A stretch of DNA of 64,000 bases, taken from assembly GCA_904420445.1 (NCBI GenBank), contig CAJFVJ010000002.1:62001-126000 (forward strand). Reading direction: 5' to 3'. The number at the start of each line of letters is the position of its first letter. Within the stretch, counting starts at the first letter, position 1. This stretch comes from Candidatus Adamsella avium (GTDB lineage: Bacteria > Cyanobacteriota > Vampirovibrionia > Gastranaerophilales > CAJFVJ01). Positions 49,746 to 58,795 of this stretch are shown here, piece by piece. Below the pieces are notes generated by a model. The model ran no database searches, had not been told where the DNA came from, and saw only the letters and a program-made list of their open reading frames with translations. A program made the translations under genes and the position numbers.

Positions 49746-50351
49746 TTAGTAAATATCATCGTAGGTTTTGCAGGTACTGGTTTTCAGGCTGATACCTTTA
49801 TCTTTGCAGAGTTGTTCTATTTCTGTTCTCTCAGCTTCTAATTTGTCCTTTTTTGCTTTTAGATGAGGATAGTCTTTTGCGAGAATTTCGTTTGATATTG
49901 TTCTAAGCTTTTTCTTCTGAAGTTTTGAACTTTCGTTGCTTACTGTCAAACCTGATTCTGCCATATATCTGTATATGGATTCAAGCATAATTTTTCCTAT
50001 TTTTTCTAAATCGCTTTCTTGATTTTTTTGAGATGGATTTAAAATTTCATAATTTACAATGTTTCTTGCCGTTAAAATATCTGTGTTTCTTACCAGCATA
50101 TTGTTATAAACTCTTGATAATATCTCTCCAAGTCCGACATTTCCCTTTTCTTCAATAATAACTCCTGTTTTGGAATCAAGAATTATGGTTGCACTGTTTT
50201 TTCCCTCAGGAGAATCTTTTGGTGATATTATGATATCTGTCCCGGTTGCTGTAGATATTTTATCAAGATAATCGAGTTGTTTTGAAGGAATAATATTTCT
50301 TGCTTTATATGAGTATAAGACTTTTCCGAAAGAAATATTTGACACGTTCAT
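49746..50351 (-). CDS. Hypothetical protein with N-terminal I-S-F-G motif
   Basis: A 201-residue unknown. It starts MNVSNISFGKVLYSYK; S-F-G at 7-9 is close to motifs in other hypotheticals of this window. The remainder is mostly alpha-helical with KAKKDKLEAERTEI near the end and has no signal peptide or membrane segment. AAAGGAGA lies before the ATG. It ends one base from the convergent fusion gene stop. Confidence 0.6.
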   Translation of the reverse strand: MNVSNISFGKVLYSYKARNIIPSKQLDYLDKISTATGTDIIISPKDSPEGKNSATIILDSKTGVIIEEKGNVGLGEILSRVYNNMLVRNTDILTARNIVNYEILNPSQKNQESDLEKIGKIMLESIYRYMAESGLTVSNESSKLQKKKLRTISNEILAKDYPHLKAKKDKLEAERTEIEQLCKDKGISLKTSTCKTYDDIY

Positions 50352-50418
50352 TGTTTTAATCTCCTTTAATAATATTTAAGTTTATGAATAATTTTTATTG
50401 CGTCCGGAGTTATGTTAA

Positions 50419-50447
50419 TTGACAGTATTTTTCTAAAAATATAAAAT
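50419..50447 (+). promoter_or_regulatory. Promoter for the secreted 140-residue protein
   Basis: TTGACA at 50419-50424 and TAAAAT at 50442-50447, 17 bases apart, 29 bases before the chosen start codon. Confidence 0.55.
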
Positions 50448-50475
50448 GATTAAACGATATTATAAGGAGTTTTAT

Positions 50476-50898
50476 ATGAAAAAGACTTTTGTTGTACTAT
50501 TCTGCGTTCTTTGCTGTGTTGTTTTATTTGCGGGGCAGGCTAATGCTGATGTCGTTCTTGTTCCTCAATGGAGCGAATTTTGTCCTGAAAAATATCTTGA
50601 TGCAAGAGAAAGCACAGGTTTTTGGGATGCAAAAAAATTAGGACCCGATAATGATTATTGGTTTGAGCGTAAAAAACAGTTCAGAGAAGCTGTTGATTTA
50701 TGTCAGACAAAATATAAAGATGATGAGCTGAATGAGTGTTATACAAAACTGAAAGAAGAAGAAAAGAAAAAGAACGAAAAATGGGAAAAAGAGCAGGAAG
50801 AGAAAAAACTTGAGATGGAACGCAGGCAGCAGCAGTATCTTGACCAGCAGAGAAGACGTGATGCCGCTGATTATATGAACAGGATGATGAGATACTAA
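50476..50898 (+). CDS. Secreted coiled-coil protein, hypothetical
   Basis: 140 residues from the ATG at 50476, chosen because AAGGAG lies eight bases upstream. The N-terminus is a signal peptide (cleavage after QANA), followed by a mature N-part with W-S-E-F and C residues, then a long Glu/Lys/Gln/Arg-rich helix, probably coiled coil. It is likely periplasmic or an outer-surface protein. Four cysteines lie in the signal peptide and three in the mature part. Unrecognised. Confidence 0.65.
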   Translation: MKKTFVVLFCVLCCVVLFAGQANADVVLVPQWSEFCPEKYLDARESTGFWDAKKLGPDNDYWFERKKQFREAVDLCQTKYKDDELNECYTKLKEEEKKKNEKWEKEQEEKKLEMERRQQQYLDQQRRRDAADYMNRMMRY

Positions 50899-50923
50899 GT
50901 TTAGAGCTTCTTATTTTTGAAGA

Positions 50924-50956
50924 AAAAGTTCTGTAGAATTTCTACAGAACTTTTTT
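50924..50956 (+). terminator. Terminator after the secreted coiled-coil gene
   Basis: AAAAGTTCTGTAGA/TCTACAGAACTTTT with a T-run, just before the next gene. Confidence 0.85.
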
Positions 50957-50973
50957 GTATAAAGGAGTAGAAG

Positions 50974-51768
50974 ATGAAAGAGTATCATATACTAAGTTTA
51001 TCAGGAGGGAAGGATTCGACGGCGTTGGCGTTTTTTATGAAGGAGAATATGCCGGAAATTTTTGAGAAGACAGAGCTTGTTTTTTGTGATACAGAATGCG
51101 AGTTGCCGGAGACGTATGATTATTTGAACAAAGTTGAAGTATTTTTAGGGAAAAAGATAACAAGAATAAAACCTGAAAAAAGTTTTGAGCATTTGATGAT
51201 AACCTATGGATATCTTCCGTCTCCAATTCATCGTTGGTGTACTGTTGAGTTAAAAACAAAGCCTTTCAAACAATTTGTCCATAAAAAATTGAAGTTTTGC
51301 GGAGGAGTAATAAAACTCTATATAGGAATAAGATACGATGAATTACGACGTGCAGCTTATAATAAATATGGTGATAGTTCTATCAAAGAAGTTTATCCGT
51401 TTGTTGATAACTTGATTACTCATGAAGATGTAATGGAAATATTGGATAAGTTTGGTATCGGTTTGCCCGGTTATTATAAATGGTCAAAACGTTCAGGATG
51501 TTATTTCTGTCCATATCAAAGTAAAATGACATGGTTAAAGCTTTATGAACATCATCCTGATTTGTTTCTTAAGGCAAAAGCCTTTGAAGATGCTAAAAAA
51601 GCTGATAATCCCGGATTTTATAAGCAAGTTGGCTGGAATTTGGATATGTTGCTAGAAGATATGATAAAACCGGAGAATATAAAAAAAATAAAAACAAATT
51701 ATCAAAGAGAAAAAAAATTGAAGAACAAACCGTTTCTAAATCTAATTAATTCTGTGGATTATATTTGA
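50974..51768 (+). CDS. PAPS-reductase-like PP-loop enzyme (accessory type)
   Basis: A 264-residue protein with the PP-loop SGGKDS at residues 10-15, HRWCTVELKTKPF and a C-terminal CYFCPYQS cysteine pair. It belongs to the PAPS reductase/ATP-sulfurylase-like family, often found on phages and in defence islands (DndC-like relatives), where roles include sulfur transfer to nucleic acids. No dnd genes are adjacent. A strong AAAGGAG site precedes the ATG. Its 3' end overlaps the convergent SNase-PLD gene. Confidence 0.75.
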   Translation: MKEYHILSLSGGKDSTALAFFMKENMPEIFEKTELVFCDTECELPETYDYLNKVEVFLGKKITRIKPEKSFEHLMITYGYLPSPIHRWCTVELKTKPFKQFVHKKLKFCGGVIKLYIGIRYDELRRAAYNKYGDSSIKEVYPFVDNLITHEDVMEILDKFGIGLPGYYKWSKRSGCYFCPYQSKMTWLKLYEHHPDLFLKAKAFEDAKKADNPGFYKQVGWNLDMLLEDMIKPENIKKIKTNYQREKKLKNKPFLNLINSVDYI

Positions 51769-53506
51769 TAGAATCCCATAATTTCAAAAAATGTTCTTTA
51801 TATGATTTTGTTAATATTGGAACATTTTCTATTATTATAGTGTTTTCATCATTTTTGATTTCTCCCTGTTTCGTAAAGTTCATAGACCCGATAATCAGAA
51901 TATTATCATCAATAATCATTGATTTCATATGCATTTTTCCAGGCCAATCCTCAACCTTTACGGGGATGGAAGCTTTTTTGAATGCGGAAAGATTTACATA
52001 TTTCCCTTCAACACTTGTTTGGTCAACAATTATTTTGACATCGACACCTCTTTTTTTGCTTCAATTAATTCCTTACTAATGAAATAATGCGTCAGATAAA
52101 AAGCAGGCACATAAATAATAATGCCTTGCCTTTCGAATAATCGGGATAATTTTTGATGTTGTAATTTTGTTTGCAGGAGAAAAATACGCAGATAAAATCA
52201 TGTTATTAATTTTTATATTTTCATTATTTGATACTTCTTTTTTATCAGTATGAAATTTCCCTGAATACATTTGCTCAAATTCTTGTTTATATACTGCGGC
52301 AACTTCTTTTGAGTCAATTACAACTGCTACATTTGAGTTAAATCCGCTCAAACAGGTTGATGAAATATTTGCTGAGCCTGTAAAAACTTTTTTATTATCA
52401 AAAATGAAAAACTTATTGTGCATTATTGCACCTTGGTATGCCAGTTTGTATGTGTAATCAGGAATATTTTTGGATTCTGCACTATCATAATCATTTTTTA
52501 CATTAGTGATAAATTTCATCAGCTTGTAAGTATCTGTGTATATATTTTCGTTGTGTTCCGTTATATCAGTTACCCAGCGAACTTGAACACCTCTTTTTTG
52601 AGCCTGAATCAAGGCTTCAAATATTTTGTCTTGTTCGGAAATTCCGTATATGGCAAAATCTATGGATTTTGTTGAGTGATCTATATTATATAAAAGTGCT
52701 TTGCACGCATTACTTTTACAGCTGTTTTCAGGATTTTTTTGTTTTAACGGACTGAGAAAATAAAGTTCCACATGTCCTTCTTTTACATCTGGTTTTAATT
52801 TACCGTTGTATATTTTGTATTTGTGGTTATTTTTGACTGAATTTTCAAAACAACACCCTGCTCCATGGTATTTCAAGAAGGGCTTTTTTATCAATTCTAC
52901 ATCCGAGGACATCAGACCATATTCACAAGTCGGTTTATGATACTTTCCGTTCTTTTTATTGAGCAGTACAAGATTGAGTGAGCTGGCTTTTTGGGCATTC
53001 TTTTTTATTTTGTTCATATCTTCATATTGATAAAGCTCATCAGCTATATTTGAATCTCTATATACGACACCTAACCCGGCTTTCAACACTTCCTGTTCAT
53101 AGTTTTTGCCGTTGTCATACCACACGGACATGAGGTGTCTTCCCACGTCGCAAAATTTTTTATCTCCTGTATACTCAACCCGTACATATTTGTTGAGAAG
53201 GTGTTTTTTCGCAAATTCTTTCCCGAGATATCCGAGTCCGAGAGCTTCCTCTTGAGAGAGCGCAAGGGTTTTCATCTGATAGTCCAGAAAAGGAGAAGGC
53301 TTGATCTCAAAGGTATCGATGCCGTTGAGTCTGACTTTTTCTTCTTTTTGAGGAAAACCGTCTTTGTTGAAATCAACATAAACAGTATCTCCGTCTATAA
53401 CTTTGATAACATGATATGTTTCGTTAGTTTTGACTGCTGTGGATGCAAAACAAGTCAGCGAAGATAATAACAAAGAAGTTAGCAATATATGTTTCAAAAT
53501 AGACAT
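51746..53506 (-). pseudogene. SNase-PLD nuclease, inactivated by two frameshifts
   Basis: An exported nuclease gene (signal peptide MSILKHILLTSLLLSSLTCFAS): thermonuclease domain (about 30-165), a Cys/His stretch (YHKPTCEYG...GAGCCF), then a phospholipase D-like domain with a first HKD motif (H363, K365, D370). The first frame stops at 52076. Reading +1 after 52115 and +1 again at the T7 tract 52051-52057 restores the rest, with a second HKD motif (HMKSMIIDD) and stop at 51746. Either a true pseudogene or two homopolymer/sequencing errors. Confidence 0.85.
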
Positions 53507-53559
53507 AAGAGTATCATATCTTATCTCAGATTATATTTGAAGATTTTTATAATTTTAAT

Positions 53560-53591
53560 GTCGCTCCCTTCACGGGAGTGTGGATTGAAAC
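53560..53591 (+). CRISPR. Solitary 32-nt CRISPR repeat of type I-C kind
   Basis: GTCGCTCCCTTCACGGGAGT followed by GTGGATTGAAAC. The CTCCC/GGGAG stem and the terminal ATTGAAAC are hallmarks of type I-C repeats. Only one copy is present, and no cas gene is in the window. The 35 bases after it could be a spacer, but no second repeat follows. Confidence 0.7.
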
Positions 53592-53659
53592 GTGGCTATC
53601 TTGCTTTTTGATATACTCTTGTTCACTTTTTGTCAACTTCTCTTTCTTTGTTTCTCGCA

Positions 53660-54256
53660 TTAAACGCACCTGCGCTTTGCGCTCCGTTTGCAAGTTACTT
53701 TGTCGTTTTCGACCTTAGTAATCAGTTTTTTAAGTTCGTCTAATAGTGCCATGTCCTGCTCCTTATTATTTTGTACATTGTTCTTAATATCTGAGTTGAA
53801 ATCCTCGCGGTTATCGGTTATAATAATATTAGATTCTTCTTTGGGATTTTTAACCGACATTAAATCGTTGGCACCCGAAGAAGAATTTTTTACTTCTTGT
53901 ACATCATAAAGATGTACAGTTTGGGGTTTTATTGTGCTATCGCCTTTAAATTCTTCGGTATCAAACAAGATTTTATAGGTTTTATCACCAATTTTAGCTT
54001 CGGATGTAAAATAGTGGTATTGCTGTGTATTAGGTTTTTCTAATGGTTTCTTGTTGGGGCTTGGGTTTAAATATTGAGCGCTTCCTAACAAATCTTCTAA
54101 AGCTATTACATATTTATTATGTCTGTTCTTTTGGGATTTGTTCATTCTTTGAAATTGACTTGATTTTGCAATATGGTCTTTTTTCCTTGAACTACTCGGG
54201 ATATCAACAAACCAATCCGGTGAAGAAGTAGCAAATTCTTTTCCTTCCTCAACCAT
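53660..54256 (-). CDS. Phage-associated barnase-like/LPD-type domain fragment
   Basis: 198 residues. The middle (about residues 84-118) has the pattern Y-H-Y-F-T-S-E-A-K-I-G-D-K-T-Y-K-I-L-F...V-H-L-Y-D-V, resembling the barnase/EndoU/RelE-like nuclease or large-polyvalent domains seen in phage head proteins. The C-terminus is basic. No good ribosome site, and it lies 12 bases after the next fragment, so it was probably one part of a longer protein. Confidence 0.5.
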   Translation of the reverse strand: MVEEGKEFATSSPDWFVDIPSSSRKKDHIAKSSQFQRMNKSQKNRHNKYVIALEDLLGSAQYLNPSPNKKPLEKPNTQQYHYFTSEAKIGDKTYKILFDTEEFKGDSTIKPQTVHLYDVQEVKNSSSGANDLMSVKNPKEESNIIITDNREDFNSDIKNNVQNNKEQDMALLDELKKLITKVENDKVTCKRSAKRRCV

Positions 54257-54268
54257 TTTATTTAAAAA

Positions 54269-54502
54269 TTATTTTACCTCTTTCATTGTAGGAGTAGAGG
54301 TAAAATAATTTGTTAAATCAACTGTATTTTTCGCAAACTGCCCGCCATTCGGGTTTCCTTTTGGTACTCTAGGCTGGTTTTGATTGTAATTTTGCACTAC
54401 CAGATTTGTCGCTTTAGCATTCCTGACAACCTTTAACACTTCGGGGTTGTTCTGTATGGCTAGTTTTAACAGTGTTTTTATGTAGTCTTTGAGTTTATCC
54501 AT
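54269..54502 (-). CDS. Phage head-associated fragment with N-P-N-G-G-Q-F motif
   Basis: 77 residues containing QPRVPKGNPNGGQFAKN, the R-x-P-K/A-G-N-P-x-G-G-Q-F/W motif typical of phage minor head (MuF-like) and polymorphic-toxin proteins. AAGG precedes the ATG. Likely once joined to its neighbours in a head-protein gene. Confidence 0.6.
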   Translation of the reverse strand: MDKLKDYIKTLLKLAIQNNPEVLKVVRNAKATNLVVQNYNQNQPRVPKGNPNGGQFAKNTVDLTNYFTSTPTMKEVK

Positions 54503-54592
54503 TTTAAACCTTAAAATTTTATAAAATAATCCCCCATGCCCTCGCCTTTACTGTATTCGTGTAATTAAGAGCAATTCCGAAAAATTTTGATA

Positions 54593-54748
54593 TTATTCCT
54601 GCATAGATAAATCTATAACTTCTTTAAATGTTAAACTCAATGGAGCAGGGGCAAAATTATGTTTTTTAAACTCTAATAATGCCTGTTCTAATAATTTGTA
54701 ATGTAATTCCCTAAACTCTTTCTGTCTTTCTGGTGTTAAATTTGTCAT
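54593..54748 (-). CDS. Small phage-remnant ORF (51 aa)
   Basis: 51 residues starting MTNLTPERQKEF, with an AGGAGATAGGG stretch before the ATG, overlapping the end of the upstream phage fragment by 38 bases in another frame. Helical and charged; unrecognised. It may be a genuine small gene of the phage. Confidence 0.45.
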   Translation of the reverse strand: MTNLTPERQKEFRELHYKLLEQALLEFKKHNFAPAPLSLTFKEVIDLSMQE

Positions 54749-55070
54749 CTTGCCCTATCTCCTGCAAAACTTCGTCAACCGCCTCTTGAAACAGTTGTTC
54801 AATGACCTGCGCATTATGGTTTTCGTTTTTAACGACCGTCTTTGAATTAAAAACAATATTTGCCCGCTCGTAGCGCGGATTGTCTACGATTGCAAGGTGG
54901 GTAAATATCCCGTCTAAGAACTCAATATCATACGGAATATTATTCTCTGTTCCGCCTGCGTCGTCTGCAAGCTTCACATCATAAGAACAAGATACACTCT
55001 AGCCTTTATCGGTTATAAGATTTTGGGCTGTTTCATCCCAGATAACACCGTCGCACCAGTACCAACCGTC
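54711..55070 (-). pseudogene. DUF2213-like prohead protease fragment, nonsense-interrupted
   Basis: The frame reads DGWYWCDGVIWDETAQNLITD..., a TAG at 54999-55001, then SVSCSYDVKLADDAGGTENN and HLAIVDNPRYERANIVFN, the HLAxVxNPR region of phage prohead core (DUF2213) proteins. A TAA precedes the segment at 55071. Two in-frame stops, one inside a conserved motif, show decay. The shorter open frame from a GTG at 54977 is only its tail. Confidence 0.65.
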
Positions 55071-55105
55071 TTATTTTTCGAAAGGATTTCTTATGCATAA
55101 AAAAA

Positions 55106-55179
<74 letters not shown>

Positions 55180-55274
55180 ATAAAATAATTTATGTGAAAC
55201 TTTGAATATCCTCAAAGTTTGATTATAGAAACATTATACATGGAAAATTTTTAAAATAAATACCTTTCTTAAAA

Positions 55275-57056
55275 TTAATTTATTCTTGAATAAATCATAT
55301 ATTGCTCAAGACTTTTCTTTATTGACTTTGCTACATCTTTGCGGAAGTTGGTATCAAGAAGTTTCGAGTATTCATCAGGATTTATCATATAAGCTATTTC
55401 AACCAGAACAGAGATTGGTTTTGCCGGTCTTGTAAGTGCAAAGCTCTGGCGATGGAGTCCATTGTTCATAAGCCCCAAATCAGCAACCAGATTTTTTTGT
55501 ATTTTTTGAGCGAGTCCAAATGACTGCGGCTGGTAGTAGTAGGCTGATGTGCCATGAGTGATATAAGGATTTCTCCCGTCAGGGAGTGAGTTGTTATGCA
55601 GGCTGATGAGCAAAAGAGCTTTGTTGTTGTTTGCAATATCTACCCTTGAAGATAATCCAACACTGTTATCCTGAGAGCGAGTCATAATAACTTTTGCTCC
55701 TGCCTCTTGCAGTTCTTGCTGCAGATATTTGGCTATTTGGAGGTTTATGTCTTTTTCAGGGATGCCTGTCGGACCTATGGAGCCTTTTTCGTTGCCGCCA
55801 TGCCCCGGGTCTATTGCAATAATGATATTTTCAAGAGGTTTTTGAGGATTGATTTGAGGCTCTTTCTTCAGTTCAATAATCAGGTTTTTCCCTTTGAAGA
55901 AATAATCATATCCCCAGAGGTGTTTGTAGTCCGTGTCTATTTTGATTCTTGCCGCTTTTGGATCAGGCTGGCTGTAGCTGAGAGAGATAATGTTGTTTTT
56001 TATGGTCGTTGTTTCTTTTGGAAGAATATTTTCTTTTACACCGTAGATATCAAGTATAAGCTTGTTTTGAGAAATGTTATTAATAAGTATTGGCGCTTGA
56101 TATTCAACGGGAATGACGATGAAAAAACTTGAGTCATCAGAGTAGATGTTGATTTTTGATAAATCGCTTATAGGCGGGCAGTCTGTGAGTTCAGCCATTT
56201 CGATGTCTTTTTTGAGCATCCAGACTTTTTTTCTATCGGATAATTTTATTCTGAAATAGTCGCCGTATTCGCCGTTGAGAGCAAGAAGAGTTCCTTTTTT
56301 CATTGGAGATAATCTTGCTGCATTTGTATCAGGATTCAGACGGACTACTGCATCATCCGAGATAACTCTGCCTATGACATAGAAATCTTCATCTATGGTT
56401 GAAAGTGTTCCAGGTGTTGTTTTTTGAAGGCTTATTCCCTCTGTTTCAAAGAAGATGTTTATCGGTGTTTTGTCAAAATCGTCAGTTTTTTTGATTTTGT
56501 ATGTTCCTTTGAAAAATCCGTTTTTCTCTTCAACCATATTGATAGTGGTATTTCCTATTTTGAAATAGGCGGTTATCGGTGTTTTTTTGATAAAGTCTTT
56601 TGAACCGGTTCCTCTGAATTTTACTTCAAGAGTGTCTGAAGGAGTAAGCGTGAGTGATTTGTTCGGGTATATTGATGAGTTATCTATCTCAAGAGTTGTT
56701 GTTGAAAGTGTTTTTAGTGTGTTAGGACGTTTGAGTTTTTGTTTTTTGATTGTGGTTGTTCCATCAAGTGTGCTGTGAAAAGTGAAAGAGTTTTCACCCT
56801 GCATAAGAGGAACTATTTCGACAAAAGAGCCGTTAGGATATACTTTTGCTGTATTTCCGTTGATTTTTAACGTAGCTTTCGGGTGCGTGCTTCCGACAAA
56901 AAATGTCGACGAGGCTTTTATTGTTGCGTTTTGCGCCGGGTATACTATATTTATAAAATTATCGGAAGTGTTATCCTGGGCGCAGGTTTTATCAAAACTT
57001 TGCCCAAAGATAATAAATAGAATGCTTATGAAGAGTATTTTGAGATATTTATACAT
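55275..57056 (-). CDS. N-acetylmuramoyl-L-alanine amidase (AmiC-like)
   Basis: A peptidoglycan amidase of 593 residues with a signal peptide. The N-terminal half is beta-rich with an SH3-like region (residues about 220-290) and a possible AMIN-like region; the C-terminal Amidase_3 domain (about 410-590) has zinc ligands in DPGHGG, a Glu, SLHNNS and the catalytic VEIAYM. Involved in splitting septal wall during division, consistent with FtsZ and Min genes. No clear ribosome site. Confidence 0.9.
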   Translation of the reverse strand: MYKYLKILFISILFIIFGQSFDKTCAQDNTSDNFINIVYPAQNATIKASSTFFVGSTHPKATLKINGNTAKVYPNGSFVEIVPLMQGENSFTFHSTLDGTTTIKKQKLKRPNTLKTLSTTTLEIDNSSIYPNKSLTLTPSDTLEVKFRGTGSKDFIKKTPITAYFKIGNTTINMVEEKNGFFKGTYKIKKTDDFDKTPINIFFETEGISLQKTTPGTLSTIDEDFYVIGRVISDDAVVRLNPDTNAARLSPMKKGTLLALNGEYGDYFRIKLSDRKKVWMLKKDIEMAELTDCPPISDLSKINIYSDDSSFFIVIPVEYQAPILINNISQNKLILDIYGVKENILPKETTTIKNNIISLSYSQPDPKAARIKIDTDYKHLWGYDYFFKGKNLIIELKKEPQINPQKPLENIIIAIDPGHGGNEKGSIGPTGIPEKDINLQIAKYLQQELQEAGAKVIMTRSQDNSVGLSSRVDIANNNKALLLISLHNNSLPDGRNPYITHGTSAYYYQPQSFGLAQKIQKNLVADLGLMNNGLHRQSFALTRPAKPISVLVEIAYMINPDEYSKLLDTNFRKDVAKSIKKSLEQYMIYSRIN

Positions 57057-57234
57057 AAAAAATGAAAGATATTAATTGATACGATACCAAAATTATATTA
57101 TAATACAAGAATATTTACAGTCTTTTGGTTTTAATTTAAAGTTTTTAAACAATTTTGTAAAAAAGTGGCAATTTTTTTATTATTTAAACGTTAAAGTTGT
57201 ATATAACATTAATAAAAAAAGGAGATATTAAATT

Positions 57235-57663
57235 ATGAATTTAGATGGAGTAAATTTAAATTCAACTTCTTTCAAAGGAACAGAGGCAGTTGCAAAAACT
57301 CCGTTTGATGCATTCAAGGCTCCTGCTCCGAAGCCGGCAGAAGCAAAAGGAGACAGTGTTGAGTTATCCACTCAAAAAGAACCTCCGAAAGTAGGCTTTT
57401 TCAGACTTGCATTCAGACGTCTGACAAAAGAGCAGGTAAAGCAAATTAATGAAACAGGTATGCTCCCGAAGAATGCAAAATTCAGAAGAAATGCAATGTC
57501 TGATGCAGGATATTCATATACAATCCAGAATAACATCCTGAACCTTACAAATGGCACAAGAAAGCTGCCTGAAGGATATGAAGTGAAGAATAATATCCTC
57601 GGCTTTACTAGGGTTGTTCCGAAGGGAACAGAAGGTTTCTGGATTAAGAACAAAAAAGACTGA
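57235..57663 (+). CDS. Hypothetical protein with S-F-K-G motif and two 20-residue repeats
   Basis: 142 residues. N-terminus MNLDGVNLNSTSFKG, then a Pro/Ala/Lys-rich linker, then a C-terminal domain with two adjacent 20-residue repeats starting at Q98 (QNNILNLTNG) and K118 (KNNILGFTRV), each ending near a P-x-G-Y/F segment. No signal peptide. A strong AAAGGAG site precedes the ATG. Unrecognised; lineage-type like others here. Confidence 0.6.
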   Translation: MNLDGVNLNSTSFKGTEAVAKTPFDAFKAPAPKPAEAKGDSVELSTQKEPPKVGFFRLAFRRLTKEQVKQINETGMLPKNAKFRRNAMSDAGYSYTIQNNILNLTNGTRKLPEGYEVKNNILGFTRVVPKGTEGFWIKNKKD

Positions 57664-57683
57664 TAAAAATTAATTAAAATATC

Positions 57684-57716
57684 AAAAGCAGCTGTATTTT
57701 ACAGCTGCTTTTTTTA
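57684..57716 (+). terminator. Terminator after the 142-residue gene
   Basis: AAAAGCAGCTGT/ACAGCTGCTTTT with a T-run. Confidence 0.85.
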
Positions 57717-57808
57717 TGTTATGTTAGGAAAACTTAATATTAACTGAAAAAAGTTTTTTTCTTGATTTATAATTAACACATGTTAAAGAAGGAATAGACG
57801 GGAGAAAT

Positions 57809-58777
57809 ATGACAACGGGGTATATTGACATATCACAGGCTCAATCTCCATCAGAGATGTTATTTTTATTGAGCAAAGAGTTAGAAACTGGAAATTTCAA
57901 TTCAAAAAAAATTGTTTTGAATATGGGGAAAATTGAAGTAAATCATCCCCAGCTTCTTAGCCTCAAATCATTAATCAGCAGTGTTGATTCGGAAATAGAT
58001 TTTATATACACAGAGTCTGATTTGACCAGAGGTGCTGCTTTAAGTGTCGGGATTTCTGTTGCCAACGGCGTATTCAGAGAAGTTCCGAAAGAAGTTGAAG
58101 CTGAAAATCCCGATTTATCAGGAACGCAAACACCAATGAGTGAAGAAGAGGCTGTGAATATATTGTTTTCGTCTAATCCTGCTTTTGTCGAAAATATGCA
58201 AACAGAAAAAGCAGAAGAAACAAACAATTCTCAGATGGTGTCATATATTCCTCTTGAACCGCCTTCAGATGAAGAAATACCTGAGGAAGAGCAGCCTTCT
58301 GAAGAAGATAAAATAGAAGAAAATACGGAAATATCTTCTGAACAACACTCAGAAGAAACTCATGAAGAGGATGAAGAAGAAAAGGAATTTATCTTATCAG
58401 AAGATACGAAAAAATTTGAAACAGTTTATGTCAAACAGACAATTCGCTCGGGGCAGATTGTTTCTCATGACGGAAATGTCGTGATTATAGGTGATTGCAA
58501 CCCCGGGTCAGAGATTATAGCTTCAGGTGATATTACTGTTTGGGGCGAGCTGAAAGGGATAGCCCATGCCGGAGCGCAGGGGAATGAAAGTGCTGTAATC
58601 AGAGCGCTAAAACTCGATGCTATACAGCTTCGTATCTCAGGTTGCTATGCAAGACGTCCTGATAGAGCAAACATAGAATTTGTAAGCGCACCGACAGATA
58701 CATTTACACCTGAAGAAGCAAGAATTTGCGATGGTGAAATAATAGTTTTCACAATGAATAGCGATAAAATAAAATAA
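57809..58777 (+). CDS. minC: Septum site-determining protein MinC
   Basis: Division inhibitor that blocks FtsZ rings away from midcell. 322 residues: an N-domain (about 1-105), an unusually long acidic, Ser/Glu-rich linker (about 110-205) and the C-terminal beta-helix domain that binds MinD and FtsZ, with SGQIVSHDGNVVIIGDCNPGSEI and the RISGCYARRP end. The linker is much longer than in E. coli MinC. First of the minC-minD-minE operon, with minD 18 bases on. Confidence 0.9.
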   Translation: MTTGYIDISQAQSPSEMLFLLSKELETGNFNSKKIVLNMGKIEVNHPQLLSLKSLISSVDSEIDFIYTESDLTRGAALSVGISVANGVFREVPKEVEAENPDLSGTQTPMSEEEAVNILFSSNPAFVENMQTEKAEETNNSQMVSYIPLEPPSDEEIPEEEQPSEEDKIEENTEISSEQHSEETHEEDEEEKEFILSEDTKKFETVYVKQTIRSGQIVSHDGNVVIIGDCNPGSEIIASGDITVWGELKGIAHAGAQGNESAVIRALKLDAIQLRISGCYARRPDRANIEFVSAPTDTFTPEEARICDGEIIVFTMNSDKIK

Positions 58778-58795
58778 CAATTTGAGGAGGCATAA

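Larger units (their letters stand above)
53660..55080 (-). mobile_element. Prophage remnant (structural-gene fragments)
   Basis: Four consecutive minus-strand fragments of phage-type genes, without integrase, terminase or tail genes, ending 25-35 bp from the 3' end of tRNA-Arg. They likely derive from a degraded prophage. The element may extend left to include the frameshifted nuclease, but the edge is not identified. Confidence 0.6.

Noticed and set aside
51746-51934. 62-residue minus-strand ORF as an independent gene
   Set aside because: It carries the second HKD motif of the frameshifted PLD domain; joining frames gives a continuous nuclease.
53560-53700. A CRISPR array
   Set aside because: Only one repeat is present; no second copy was seen in the flanking 150 bases or nearby, and there are no cas genes in the window.
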